NCBI GenBank assembly: GCA_910586965.1
Contig: CAJUMF010000019.1
Span: 9,511-73,510, forward strand
Direction of reading: 5' to 3'
DNA length: 64,000 bases
From: an uncultured Dorea sp.
Lineage (GTDB): Bacteria; Bacillota; Clostridia; Lachnospirales; Lachnospiraceae
The notes below the pieces were generated by a model. The model was not told the origin of the DNA, made no database searches, and saw only the letters and a program-made list of their open reading frames with translations. Of this stretch, positions 7,999 through 16,187 are shown one piece after another (position 1 is the first letter of the stretch; every line of letters starts with the position of its first letter). The position numbers were made by a program, and so were the translations under genes.

Positions 7999-9117
7999 TC
8001 AGTGTCCATTCAAAAGCCCCGCAATCTCCCTGTTTTTTAACTTCCCAAAAATCAGGAAAGAGACAACGACTGTAATCGCGGCGCACACCATGCCACCAAG
8101 CAGACAGGTGCGGACATCCCCCCGGACATCAATATAGCCAATCATAATCCCCAGATCCGTGTAACAGGTAAGCACCCACCCAGCCAAAAGGCCCAGCACC
8201 GTACCAAAGCCGTTTAAAAACAGGATTTCCAGAAAAATCTCCCGGCACAACTGCCTCTCGTCTGCCCCGCACGCAAGCTCAATCCCGAACTCCTCCTCCC
8301 GATGCTCAAACAAAAGCCCGAATATCCCAAGCATCCCAAAGGAAAATGTAACCAGGCTTAAAATCCCTGCCTTATTTATCATTCCGATAGAGAGTTTCAC
8401 TTTATAAGAGTGATTCTTAAGCTCCGTTTCCGGTGCATAGACCTGATAATGATATTTCTTTTCATGGGCGGCATACAAATATCTTTCTATCTCCCGGGAA
8501 ACTGTTTCGGCATCCGCCAGCTCCGACGATTTCCACTCCGCATGGACCATGGCACCCGAAATCTCATCCTGCATCTGCTCCATATATTCCACAGGCGCAG
8601 CCACGCAGCCGCTCAGCGCAATTTCCTCTGTCTCCGTCTTCCACCTCTGGCTCTCCAGCTCCTCCGGCATCTTTTGCGCCTGCAATTCCGGAAACGGATT
8701 TACCCCTTTCTCCACGATTCCCTGCACTTCCCGCCCCCAGTAAGAAGACCCTTCCTTAAGCCCCGCCTGACTGTAATCCAAAAGAATCACCAGAAACTCA
8801 TAATTTTCTTCCTTCCCGGCAAAAAACTGCGGAACCGCAACAAAGAAAAATGTCTTATCACCCGTCAGCCCTTGGAGCTTTTCGTAATCCTCCTTCGTAA
8901 ACGCCTGCCCGTCAGGTGTGTCCCCGTCACTGTAAATCCCCAGGACCAGGTCCCTCTCCTGCCCCTTTCTTGCCGCCTCTTCTCCCGACAGCGAATAAAA
9001 CAAATTTGCCGAATACACGAACACACTCATTCCAAGGGCAATCTCCGCAATCATCAATATAGAAATCCGTCTGTTCCACCACAACGTCCGCAATACCTTC
9101 CCGACAATATACTTCAT
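7999..9117 (-). CDS. FtsX-like ABC transporter permease
   Basis: A 372-residue membrane protein. One transmembrane segment lies near the N-terminus (ISILMIAEIALGMSVFVYSA), a large extracytoplasmic domain of about 200 residues follows, and three segments are found at the C-terminus (including GILSLVTFSFGMLGIFGLLF and LLGGMVCAAITVVVSFLIFG). This is the four-helix MacB/FtsX layout. A cytoplasmic loop GIELACGADERQLCREI between the C-terminal helices is the usual ATPase-coupling region. Its start overlaps the stop of the preceding permease by 4 nt. It probably forms a heterodimer with that permease and works with the ATPase encoded next. Confidence 0.88.
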   Translation of the reverse strand: MKYIVGKVLRTLWWNRRISILMIAEIALGMSVFVYSANLFYSLSGEEAARKGQERDLVLGIYSDGDTPDGQAFTKEDYEKLQGLTGDKTFFFVAVPQFFAGKEENYEFLVILLDYSQAGLKEGSSYWGREVQGIVEKGVNPFPELQAQKMPEELESQRWKTETEEIALSGCVAAPVEYMEQMQDEISGAMVHAEWKSSELADAETVSREIERYLYAAHEKKYHYQVYAPETELKNHSYKVKLSIGMINKAGILSLVTFSFGMLGIFGLLFEHREEEFGIELACGADERQLCREIFLEILFLNGFGTVLGLLAGWVLTCYTDLGIMIGYIDVRGDVRTCLLGGMVCAAITVVVSFLIFGKLKNREIAGLLNGH

Positions 9118-10241
9118 TGCATATCCCTCACTCTAAGCATCATGCTGATTGATTTCCTCCTGACCGCCCGCATCGCCGCCCACGTCAGAATCCCGCACAT
9201 GAGAAACGACATTACCGAAAACGCAAACACTGCCTCTCTGTCCAAAACTACCGCGCTGCCTAATCCAAAAATCTTCGCCAGCGGAAAAGCAGTAAGAAGG
9301 ACAAGGCTTACAGCGGCGGCTGTAAGCATCAGCGTCTCAAAAAGCAGACACAATTTCACTTCCCCTTCCGCCGCCCCCAGCGCCATATTGACCCCAATCA
9401 CCTGCTGCTCATTTTCCAGTTTTCCCGTGAGAACGATGCTCTCATTCAGTATGAAAAACAAAAGCGCCGCTCCCGCCGCAGCTCCCCTCAGAAACCTCCA
9501 TCGCATCTTTGCCGCAAGCGCATTTTCATAAAGGGTTTCCCCTTGCGTAACTTCCAGTATCTCCGCCGTCTCATCCGCACCTTCAATCTGCCGCGCGATG
9601 CCTTTTGCCGCTCCTTTTTCCGCCGCAGCGTCCTTCTCCCCAGCCGCAGCTCCTTTCGGGACAATGCAGGAAAACTGTATCAGGCTCTCTTTCCTGTACG
9701 CCCTTTCCATAGCACGGTAAGGAAGGATAATCCCGGAGTACTCATCCTCCATAAGTCCGATAACCTCAAACTGCTCCTCCCGGAGCTTAACTTTGTCCCC
9801 AATCCCGCAGGAATACTCCCTGGCATACCGCCGGTTCAACAGGCAGACATTCTCCCCGTTCTCAAATTCGTTCTCCGCAAACGTCCTGCCCGAGACCTTT
9901 GGCAGCGGATAAAAATAATGCCCGTCAATCCCTTCCACCAACACATACTGATGGTTCCATTCCGCCATATCCTCCTCGTAATATGCGCTGACAGACATCC
10001 CTTTCGCCGCCTCCTCATCTACGGCGTCAAACCTCTCCCCAAGCCAGTCAATCTGCACGGTGTTCTCCATCCCTTCAAACGTTGTATAATAAATCACCCG
10101 GTCCACCGACCTGATATTCGCGATGCAAAAAGCCGGAAGTAAAAGCCCCGCATAAAAGGAGAAAACGTATAAAACATACCGCCTTTTTTCAGCCCTGACT
10201 TTCTGGAAAACCTGATGGAACAAATATCTGATCCTCCTCAT
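9114..10241 (-). CDS. FtsX-like ABC transporter permease
   Basis: About 375 residues with the same layout as the next permease: an N-terminal membrane segment (YVLYVFSFYAGLLLPAFCIA), a large external domain, and three C-terminal segments (AAAGAALLFFILNESIVLTG, AAAVSLVLLTAFPLAKIFG, FSVMSFLMCGILTWAAMRAV). The coupling loop VIGVNMALGAAEGEVKLCLL is seen after the second helix. The start at 10241 is favoured because an AAGG and a GGGGAGG precede it closely; the frame is open to 10271. It lies 26 nt downstream of the beta-propeller lipoprotein gene. The two permeases are divergent in sequence, so a heterodimer is likely. Confidence 0.87.
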   Translation of the reverse strand: MRRIRYLFHQVFQKVRAEKRRYVLYVFSFYAGLLLPAFCIANIRSVDRVIYYTTFEGMENTVQIDWLGERFDAVDEEAAKGMSVSAYYEEDMAEWNHQYVLVEGIDGHYFYPLPKVSGRTFAENEFENGENVCLLNRRYAREYSCGIGDKVKLREEQFEVIGLMEDEYSGIILPYRAMERAYRKESLIQFSCIVPKGAAAGEKDAAAEKGAAKGIARQIEGADETAEILEVTQGETLYENALAAKMRWRFLRGAAAGAALLFFILNESIVLTGKLENEQQVIGVNMALGAAEGEVKLCLLFETLMLTAAAVSLVLLTAFPLAKIFGLGSAVVLDREAVFAFSVMSFLMCGILTWAAMRAVRRKSISMMLRVRDMQ

Positions 10242-10267
10242 AATCCTTAAGCCTCCCCTTATGTCTC

Positions 10268-11281
10268 TCACTGTTTCTTAACGCATCGGAATATTTTCCC
10301 TGCCTTCGGCAGCACGATATAATACTCCCCCTGCGCCCCTTTCTTAATCTGCGGATATGTCTCATCCTCAAGCCCCTGTATATATGCGGCTGTCTCTTCA
10401 TACCGCCCGTCCATGCCTAACACCATAACGGCTCCCGCGGCTCCCGAACAGCATACCAGCCTTTCTTCATCTATTATAAAATCCGTTATGTTAAATCCAT
10501 AGGGCAGCTCACACACTTTTTCCAGCGCCTCCCCCTTTACCGCAAAAAGCCATTCCGGGGCATTAGTCGCGCCCCCAAAGCTGTCGTTTTCTTTATCGTA
10601 ATACCGGATCATGGAATTTACCGCATAGATTTCATTCTCACGCCCAAAAACAGAACCGATAAAATTCTCTCCCGCCTCCTTTGCCTTTCCATCCCTGTAC
10701 CAGTCAATCACGGAATTTTTTAACGAAAGCCCTGCAACATATATCCCTTCTTCACTGACAGCCAAATCCTCCGGCAGATAATCCGGATCAATCTCCTTTT
10801 TATTTTTCAGTTCCACTTCTCCAATATAAGCCAGCTCCCTGTCAAAGATCTGTATCCTCTGATTCCCCTGGTCGATGATATACACCTTGTCCTGATATCC
10901 CGCAATGGCTCCCGGCGCTGAAAACTCCCCTTCCCCGCTCCCGGTCTTCCCCACCTTTTTTATCACATTCCCTTCCCCGTCCGCCTTAACGACACAGTCA
11001 TTTTCCCTGTCCGTGATGATTATCCCGTCTTCCCCGCACAAAATACCGCCCGGACGCAAGACCGCCCCGCATCTCCATTCTTCGCAGACATACTCCTGCT
11101 TATATACATCTTCCAGCGATGCCAGCGCCGAATCCTCCGCTTTCAAGACATCCTCATCATAAATTGGCAGCACCTTATCCTTTGACTCCTCCATCAGCCG
11201 GTAACTGTCACTCTTCTGGCATCCCGCCGCACAGACAGATGCCTGGCAGATAACACCACACAAAATCATCCTCTTTCCCAT
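10268..11281 (-). CDS. Lipoprotein with NHL-type (six-bladed) beta-propeller
   Basis: A 337-residue exported protein. The N-terminus is a lipoprotein-type signal: MGKRM, a hydrophobic stretch, then CAAGC with the modified cysteine likely at about residue 21. The body contains NHL/beta-propeller-like repeats: GSGEGEFSAPGAIAGYQDKV followed by YIIDQGNQRIQIFDRE, and similar strands before and after. The start at 11281 has AAAGGGG 7 nt upstream. It is the first gene of the operon with two FtsX-like permeases, the ATPase, the ECF sigma factor and the anti-sigma factor. By position it could be an extracellular receptor or a partner protein of the transporter; this is inference. Confidence 0.85.
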   Translation of the reverse strand: MGKRMILCGVICQASVCAAGCQKSDSYRLMEESKDKVLPIYDEDVLKAEDSALASLEDVYKQEYVCEEWRCGAVLRPGGILCGEDGIIITDRENDCVVKADGEGNVIKKVGKTGSGEGEFSAPGAIAGYQDKVYIIDQGNQRIQIFDRELAYIGEVELKNKKEIDPDYLPEDLAVSEEGIYVAGLSLKNSVIDWYRDGKAKEAGENFIGSVFGRENEIYAVNSMIRYYDKENDSFGGATNAPEWLFAVKGEALEKVCELPYGFNITDFIIDEERLVCCSGAAGAVMVLGMDGRYEETAAYIQGLEDETYPQIKKGAQGEYYIVLPKAGKIFRCVKKQ

Positions 11282-11339
11282 ATAAAACCCCTTTCCGCGC
11301 AAAGACAACCGCTGTTCACTCTGTTCTCTTTACCTGTTA

Positions 11340-11365
11340 GACGAATGGCCTGTCATTTCGTTACA
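11340..11365 (-). promoter_or_regulatory. ECF-type promoter of the propeller/ABC/sigma operon
   Basis: On the minus strand TGTAAC (11360-11365) is followed after 16 nt by CGTC (11340-11343). This is the -35/-10 pattern of ECF sigma factors of the SigX/SigW type in Firmicutes. It lies about 60 nt upstream of the first gene. No good sigma-A promoter is seen in the same gap. It points to autoregulation by the ECF factor at 6788-7291. Confidence 0.75.
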
Positions 11366-11374
11366 GCTTTTTTC

Positions 11375-11419
11375 AAAAAAACACAGGGAGATTACCGTAC
11401 GCTTAATAATCTCCCTGTG
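11375..11419 (-). terminator. Intrinsic terminator after the Lon-like ATPase gene
   Basis: Perfect 13-bp stem CACAGGGAGATTA/TAATCTCCCTGTG (11382-11394 and 11407-11419), followed on the minus strand by seven T residues. It separates the ATPase gene from the ECF operon. Confidence 0.9.
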
Positions 11420-11465
11420 CTGCTTTATCCACCGTGGTTATCCATTCCATATGCATTTTTATCAT

Positions 11466-12950
11466 CTATGGCAGAAGTGCTTTCACCATCTTTTCATCAA
11501 AAGTTACCGATTCCACATGATCCGCCTCTATCTGATACAGCGCATTGGCTGCGATATGTTCGGCAGCCTGCTCAAGATCGCGGATCCCACTGGTATTTTT
11601 ATAGATATCAATCACTGCTTCAAGACCATCCGCAGTCAGCATACATTCATGCTTATGCATTCCGATCCGCTTCATCACTTTCGGAAGGGCATACTTAGAA
11701 AAGATCACTTTCTTTTCCTCCGCCGTATAATCCGGAATCTCTATAACGGCAAAGCGCGACATCAAAGGCGCACTGATCTGTGACCTGTCATTGGCCGTCG
11801 CAATCGGGTAGACACCGCCTGTGGGAATCATACATTCAATGTAATTATCTGTAAATCCAAGATTATCAAGCAGTGTCAGAAGAACGTCGGCAGGATTGCC
11901 ATTTCCTTTTCCTGCTGCCGCCTTATCAAGCTCATTGATAATGAATACCAGATTGGATTCCCCCGCCATAGAGAATGCTTCCATGATAATTCCCGGCTTT
12001 GCATTGGCATAGATTCTGGAACTTCCGGTAAGCTGCTCGGGGTCATTGATGGAACTCATATCAAGCGTTGTCCACGGCAGCTTTAAGATACGTGCCACTG
12101 CATAGGCAATCTGGGACTTTCCGGTTCCTGCCGGACCAATGAGAAGCAGTCCATATGCCGGCAGAGTATGAGTCCTGTTGATCTGGATGATCGTCTCGAT
12201 GATCCTCTGCTTCACCCGTTCCATACCATAGAGTTCTTCATTAAGGATACGGCGCGCTTCCTCAACATCTATCCGCTCAAAATAATTATTCTTCCACCGG
12301 ACATTCATCATGATGGAAAGAGCACGCTGAGCATGACGGCGCTCCTCCTGCGACACCTCACCGGAACGTGCCACGGCTAGATTCCTCCTTGCCCACAGAC
12401 GGATATTGTCGGGAAGCGTCCTTCCCGCACAGTTCATAAAATCTGTAATGCTCTGGATACTGGTAAGTTTCATACTGTCGCCGGTCTCTTCCTTATCTTC
12501 ATCCTCCGCTTCATCCTCCGGCGCATGACTTGAAAGAAGGCGTTCGATCATAAACTGTAAAAAGCCATCTTCCGCCGAGAGCTTAGCCGCTCCGCCAAAA
12601 GCAATTTCCCGTATCTTATATACAATATATTTGTCCTCCTGCACCGCACCGGAAAGACGCACGCTGATGCGGTTTTCTCCCAGCCATTTCAGGAGGCTTA
12701 CAAAGCGGGCATCAAGCTGTAAGATGTCTGCACTCACAACTTTCGCTTCCCCTTTTAATTCAAAAGCCGTCCTATTTGCCGGATTGGCAAATACTCCGCA
12801 GGAGTGGTGTTTTAGTCCCGCATGGCTGTTATCCAGAACAAGGATCGGATGCTCTGCAGACGCTTCCGGCTCGTTTGTATGAAGTATGGTGTATGTACAT
12901 TCCGACACCTTTTCCCTCTCCGGCGAATTTTTAAAATCAAATACTGGCAT
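11466..12950 (-). CDS. Lon-like AAA+ ATPase without protease domain
   Basis: A 494-residue protein. Residues 1-200 match nothing I recognise and include an acidic linker near 145-158. Residues about 235-490 follow the AAA module of Lon: ELYGMERVKQRI, Walker A GPAGTGKS (272-279), GSSRIYANAKPGIIMEAF, a Walker B region LVFIINELDKA (334-343), sensor 1 in ATAND, an arginine finger in MSRF (R399), and sensor 2 in GIRDLE. The Lon N-terminal substrate domain and the Ser-Lys protease domain are both absent; the frame stops just after the alpha-helical lid. In Walker B the usual Asp is Asn while the Glu is kept. The start has GGAGG 8 nt upstream. It is a single gene with its own promoter and terminator. 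A remodelling or binding role rather than proteolysis is inferred. Confidence 0.82.
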   Translation of the reverse strand: MPVFDFKNSPEREKVSECTYTILHTNEPEASAEHPILVLDNSHAGLKHHSCGVFANPANRTAFELKGEAKVVSADILQLDARFVSLLKWLGENRISVRLSGAVQEDKYIVYKIREIAFGGAAKLSAEDGFLQFMIERLLSSHAPEDEAEDEDKEETGDSMKLTSIQSITDFMNCAGRTLPDNIRLWARRNLAVARSGEVSQEERRHAQRALSIMMNVRWKNNYFERIDVEEARRILNEELYGMERVKQRIIETIIQINRTHTLPAYGLLLIGPAGTGKSQIAYAVARILKLPWTTLDMSSINDPEQLTGSSRIYANAKPGIIMEAFSMAGESNLVFIINELDKAAAGKGNGNPADVLLTLLDNLGFTDNYIECMIPTGGVYPIATANDRSQISAPLMSRFAVIEIPDYTAEEKKVIFSKYALPKVMKRIGMHKHECMLTADGLEAVIDIYKNTSGIRDLEQAAEHIAANALYQIEADHVESVTFDEKMVKALLP

Positions 12951-13009
12951 GATCAGTTCCTCCCTAATTTTTCTTTAACACTTTAAAGAGCAGTACCAAC
13001 GATAACGAT

Positions 13010-13038
13010 ATATTAACCCACATCTATGTAATAATCAA
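13010..13038 (-). promoter_or_regulatory. Candidate sigma-A promoter of the Lon-like ATPase gene
   Basis: TTGATT (13033-13038), a 17-nt spacer and TAATAT (13010-13015) on the minus strand, directly after the GH31 stop codon. No terminator is visible between GH31 and this gene, so read-through from the sugar operon is also possible. Confidence 0.5.
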
Positions 13039-13045
13039 TATATCT

Positions 13046-15049
13046 TTATGAAAACTTCGTATGCTTTCGTATGAAAACAGGCATGTAGCCAAGCGGGGCT
13101 CTTTCCTCCACATATTGCCCGCTTTCATTCGTCGTATATACTTCTCCTGTTAATCCGCTGGTCCATACACCTTCAGGCAGATATACCCGGCGGCTTCTGG
13201 CTTTGTACTCCATGACCGGCGCCGCCAGCACATGCGCTCCAAACAAATATTCATCCGAAAGCTCGTACGTGTTTGGGTCGTTGGGATACTCATACACCAA
13301 AGGCCTCATAAGAGGAGTTCCCGTCAATTTTGTAATTTCCAATTGCTCTTTAATATAAGGAATCAATTTATCTCTTATATCCAAATATTCACGCATAATC
13401 TGATATGCCTCTTCCCCAAAACTCCAGATTTCATTAGGACCTCCCGTATTACATTCTCCGGACATATCCTCCATATTCCCTTCTTTAACGTAGGGCTTTC
13501 TGTAACCGTGCATCCGCAGGACCGGGCAGAATACACCAAACTGAAACCAGCGGATCATCAGCTCCCGAAATTCTTCTTCCTCCCCGTCACCTCCGTAAAA
13601 GCCGCCTATATCCGTCGTCCAAAGAGGGATTGCGCACATCGCCATCCTAAGTCCCGCAGTAAGCTGTTTCCTGAAACTTTCAAATGTAGAGGGCACATCT
13701 CCGGACCATACCACAGCCTTCAGACGTTGCGTCCCAATCCATGCGCTCCGCACAAGGATCATGCCGTCACGGAGCCCGGCCTCAGACATCCGTTCTTCAA
13801 TCCCGGCGCAGTAAGCATAAGGATAATAATTAGACATTTCCAGACCGTTTCCCATCCGAAATCTCATATTTTCATAATCATACGGATATATCTCCGGTTC
13901 GGCCTCATCAAGCCAAAAAGAAGAGATACCGCAGGAGACATAACTTTCTTTCAGCTTCTCCCACATGATATCGGCTGCCTCCGGATTCGTCATATCTACA
14001 TAAGTCTCAGCACCGCGGCACATATAGAATACATCCGGCCCACGCTCTGCCTTTAACAGCCCGCCTGCTTCATCAAGTCTTTCATAATTTTCGCTTCTTC
14101 TGTCCACTGTCGGCCACACTGACACCATCAGACGAATCCCCATTTCTTCCAATTCCTTTACCATTTCCTCCGGTTCCGGGAAATATCGTTCGTCAAATCT
14201 CCAATCTCCCTGATACGGCCAGTGAAAATAATCCAGTACAAGGACAGACACGGGAATTTTCCGGCAGACGTGCTCCCGCGCGATAGCCAAAAGCTCCTCC
14301 TGCGAACCGTACCTGAGTTTGCTCTGCCACAAGCCAAATACCCATTCCGGCACATCCGGCATTCTCCCTGTAAGCTCTGTATAATTTTTCATTATTTCTG
14401 CCGGGCAGCCTCCCCCTATCACAATATAATCCAACTGCCTGCTGCGCTCTGCCATCCACAACGTCCTGTTTTTAACAAATTCCGCCCTTCCTACTGCCGG
14501 ATTATTCCACAGGAATCCATAACCTAACGTGGATATATAGAAAGGAATTGTACATTTTGTATTTTTTTGGCAAAGGTCAACCGTACATCCCTTTAAGTCA
14601 AAACATCCCGTATTTTCCTGCCCCATACCATATATATGCTCTTCCATATTCGCCTCAAAGATGGTCTGAATCTGAAAACATTCTCCGCCGACCCCTTTAT
14701 ATTCCCGTCCCTTTTGAAAAGGCGGCATTCCCACGCTTTCATCAATCCACATCTCCCGTAAGATCCGAACATCCTCATAATAAAAAGTGAGCTTTCCGTT
14801 CCCTTCTACCCGAACCGTAAGCTTTCCATTCTGAAGCACTGCATCATTATCCGTTCTGTAAGCCTTTACCTTTGACCCTTCCTGTATCCCGAAAGTCAGA
14901 CTATCATTCAAATTGTACTTCCTCTGCTCATCAATTGGCGTACAAAAAGAAGCCCTGACACGGATACTCTCCCTGCCACAAGCTTCCAGTAATACTTCCT
15001 CACCTCTATACGACCAACTCAACCGGCCATTTTCAATTCTATATTCCAT
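13046..15049 (-). CDS. Glycoside hydrolase family 31 (alpha-xylosidase or alpha-glucosidase)
   Basis: A 667-residue intracellular enzyme with no signal peptide. An N-terminal beta-sandwich precedes the GH31 barrel. GMGQENTGCFDLKG, the WQSKLRYGS segment and the FWLDEAEPE motif (likely nucleophile Asp381) are visible, then VVWSGDVPSTFE with the likely acid/base Asp451. TTDIGGFYGG and FCPVLRMHGYRKP follow. The WLDEAEPE form is common in the alpha-xylosidase branch, but alpha-glucosidase activity cannot be excluded. It is the last gene of the sugar operon, after the LacI regulator. With the GH127 enzyme it suggests breakdown of a branched pentose-containing plant oligosaccharide taken up by the ABC system. 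Confidence 0.92.
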   Translation of the reverse strand: MEYRIENGRLSWSYRGEEVLLEACGRESIRVRASFCTPIDEQRKYNLNDSLTFGIQEGSKVKAYRTDNDAVLQNGKLTVRVEGNGKLTFYYEDVRILREMWIDESVGMPPFQKGREYKGVGGECFQIQTIFEANMEEHIYGMGQENTGCFDLKGCTVDLCQKNTKCTIPFYISTLGYGFLWNNPAVGRAEFVKNRTLWMAERSRQLDYIVIGGGCPAEIMKNYTELTGRMPDVPEWVFGLWQSKLRYGSQEELLAIAREHVCRKIPVSVLVLDYFHWPYQGDWRFDERYFPEPEEMVKELEEMGIRLMVSVWPTVDRRSENYERLDEAGGLLKAERGPDVFYMCRGAETYVDMTNPEAADIMWEKLKESYVSCGISSFWLDEAEPEIYPYDYENMRFRMGNGLEMSNYYPYAYCAGIEERMSEAGLRDGMILVRSAWIGTQRLKAVVWSGDVPSTFESFRKQLTAGLRMAMCAIPLWTTDIGGFYGGDGEEEEFRELMIRWFQFGVFCPVLRMHGYRKPYVKEGNMEDMSGECNTGGPNEIWSFGEEAYQIMREYLDIRDKLIPYIKEQLEITKLTGTPLMRPLVYEYPNDPNTYELSDEYLFGAHVLAAPVMEYKARSRRVYLPEGVWTSGLTGEVYTTNESGQYVEERAPLGYMPVFIRKHTKFS

Positions 15050-15106
15050 CTTATCTCTCCATGTCTGGAGAACAGGTTCTATGTACTTATTTTTTGTTGC
15101 TGACTG

Positions 15107-16168
15107 TTATTCAAAATATTCACAGTTATTTGCAAACACTACGTTCAAGGGCAGATAATAATCATTTTGATTCGGCCTTCTTCCATAGCAGACATACTCG
15201 AACATCAACTGAACTGCCCGGTAGCTTTGCTGGGACAAATCCTGATATATGACTGCATCTATTGTGGAATTCTTAATATACGGCACGATCTCCGGATATA
15301 TATCATATCCCAGGAGAATCTTGTTTTGCGTATTATTCTCCTCCAAATACTCTGCAACACATGCGAGATTACAGACAAAATCTACAATGACGTCCGGCCG
15401 TCTCTCCTTTAGTATCGCACGTATTTCCCTCTTTTCCTCCTCCGGCACCGGCGAAGTCCACGCATTCTCCAACATTCTGAGCTTCTTCTTTGACTTCGCA
15501 GCCATATCATAAAACCCGGCAAGCCGCTCTCCTACCACAAGCTTATCCTGATGATTATGCTCACTGATAAGAAGCTGCACTCTGCTCCCTGAAGGAGCAA
15601 GTTTACTTAACAGCTCCATCATCAGCTTCCCGCTTAGATAGTCGTTGCAGCCTACGCTGCAGATTGGCTGCACCTCTGGTATCCTCCGCGAAAAAAGAAT
15701 AATGTTCCGGCCTCTTTCTGTCATCTCTTTAATATGCGGATATACATATTCATAGTGATAGCAAAAAATAATAAAGTTCTCGATTCCCTGCTCTTCCAGT
15801 TCTTTTAAATCATTAATCTGCTGCCTGGGTGCTTCTCTGTCCGAGTACCTTTTTATCATCTGCAGGCCATCGTCTTCATAATCAGCAACGGCCCTCTCGA
15901 TTCCCTCATCTATTTCTCTGAAAAAATACTCAAAGCGCATAGAATAAAATCCTACGAACGCAATCTTATATTCCTTATGCTTTGCCAGATTCCTTGCATT
16001 ATTATTCGTTCGGAAATTATATTCCTCCAGCGCTCGGAACACCCGCTCCTTTGTCTCCTCCGAAAAGGATCCTTTTTGATGCATAATATTATAAAGAGTC
16101 GTCCTTGAAAGCTTTAACTCCTTTGCCAATTGATTCATGGTCATACGATTCTTCATATTATTACTCAT
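15107..16168 (-). CDS. LacI family transcriptional regulator
   Basis: A 353-residue regulator. A LacI helix-turn-helix (MTMNQLAKELKLSRTTLYNI) sits near the N-terminus, a hinge-like segment NNARNLAKHKEYKIAFVGF follows, and then a periplasmic-binding-protein-like domain. The start at 16168 is chosen because it leaves a 19-nt gap after the GH127 gene and has AGGGA upstream; the frame is open to 16234, which would overlap GH127. It lies inside the operon it probably controls. Two 14-bp palindromes of LacI-operator type lie just downstream of the operon promoter. The effector is probably the transported sugar or a product of it (inference). Confidence 0.92.
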   Translation of the reverse strand: MSNNMKNRMTMNQLAKELKLSRTTLYNIMHQKGSFSEETKERVFRALEEYNFRTNNNARNLAKHKEYKIAFVGFYSMRFEYFFREIDEGIERAVADYEDDGLQMIKRYSDREAPRQQINDLKELEEQGIENFIIFCYHYEYVYPHIKEMTERGRNIILFSRRIPEVQPICSVGCNDYLSGKLMMELLSKLAPSGSRVQLLISEHNHQDKLVVGERLAGFYDMAAKSKKKLRMLENAWTSPVPEEEKREIRAILKERRPDVIVDFVCNLACVAEYLEENNTQNKILLGYDIYPEIVPYIKNSTIDAVIYQDLSQQSYRAVQLMFEYVCYGRRPNQNDYYLPLNVVFANNCEYFE

Positions 16169-16187
16169 AGATCTGTCCCTGCTCTTT

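Noticed and set aside
11466..12950. Lon-like ATPase as part of a phage-defence island
   Set aside because: Neighbours are a sugar operon and an ECF/ABC operon; no nuclease, methylase or other defence gene is adjacent.
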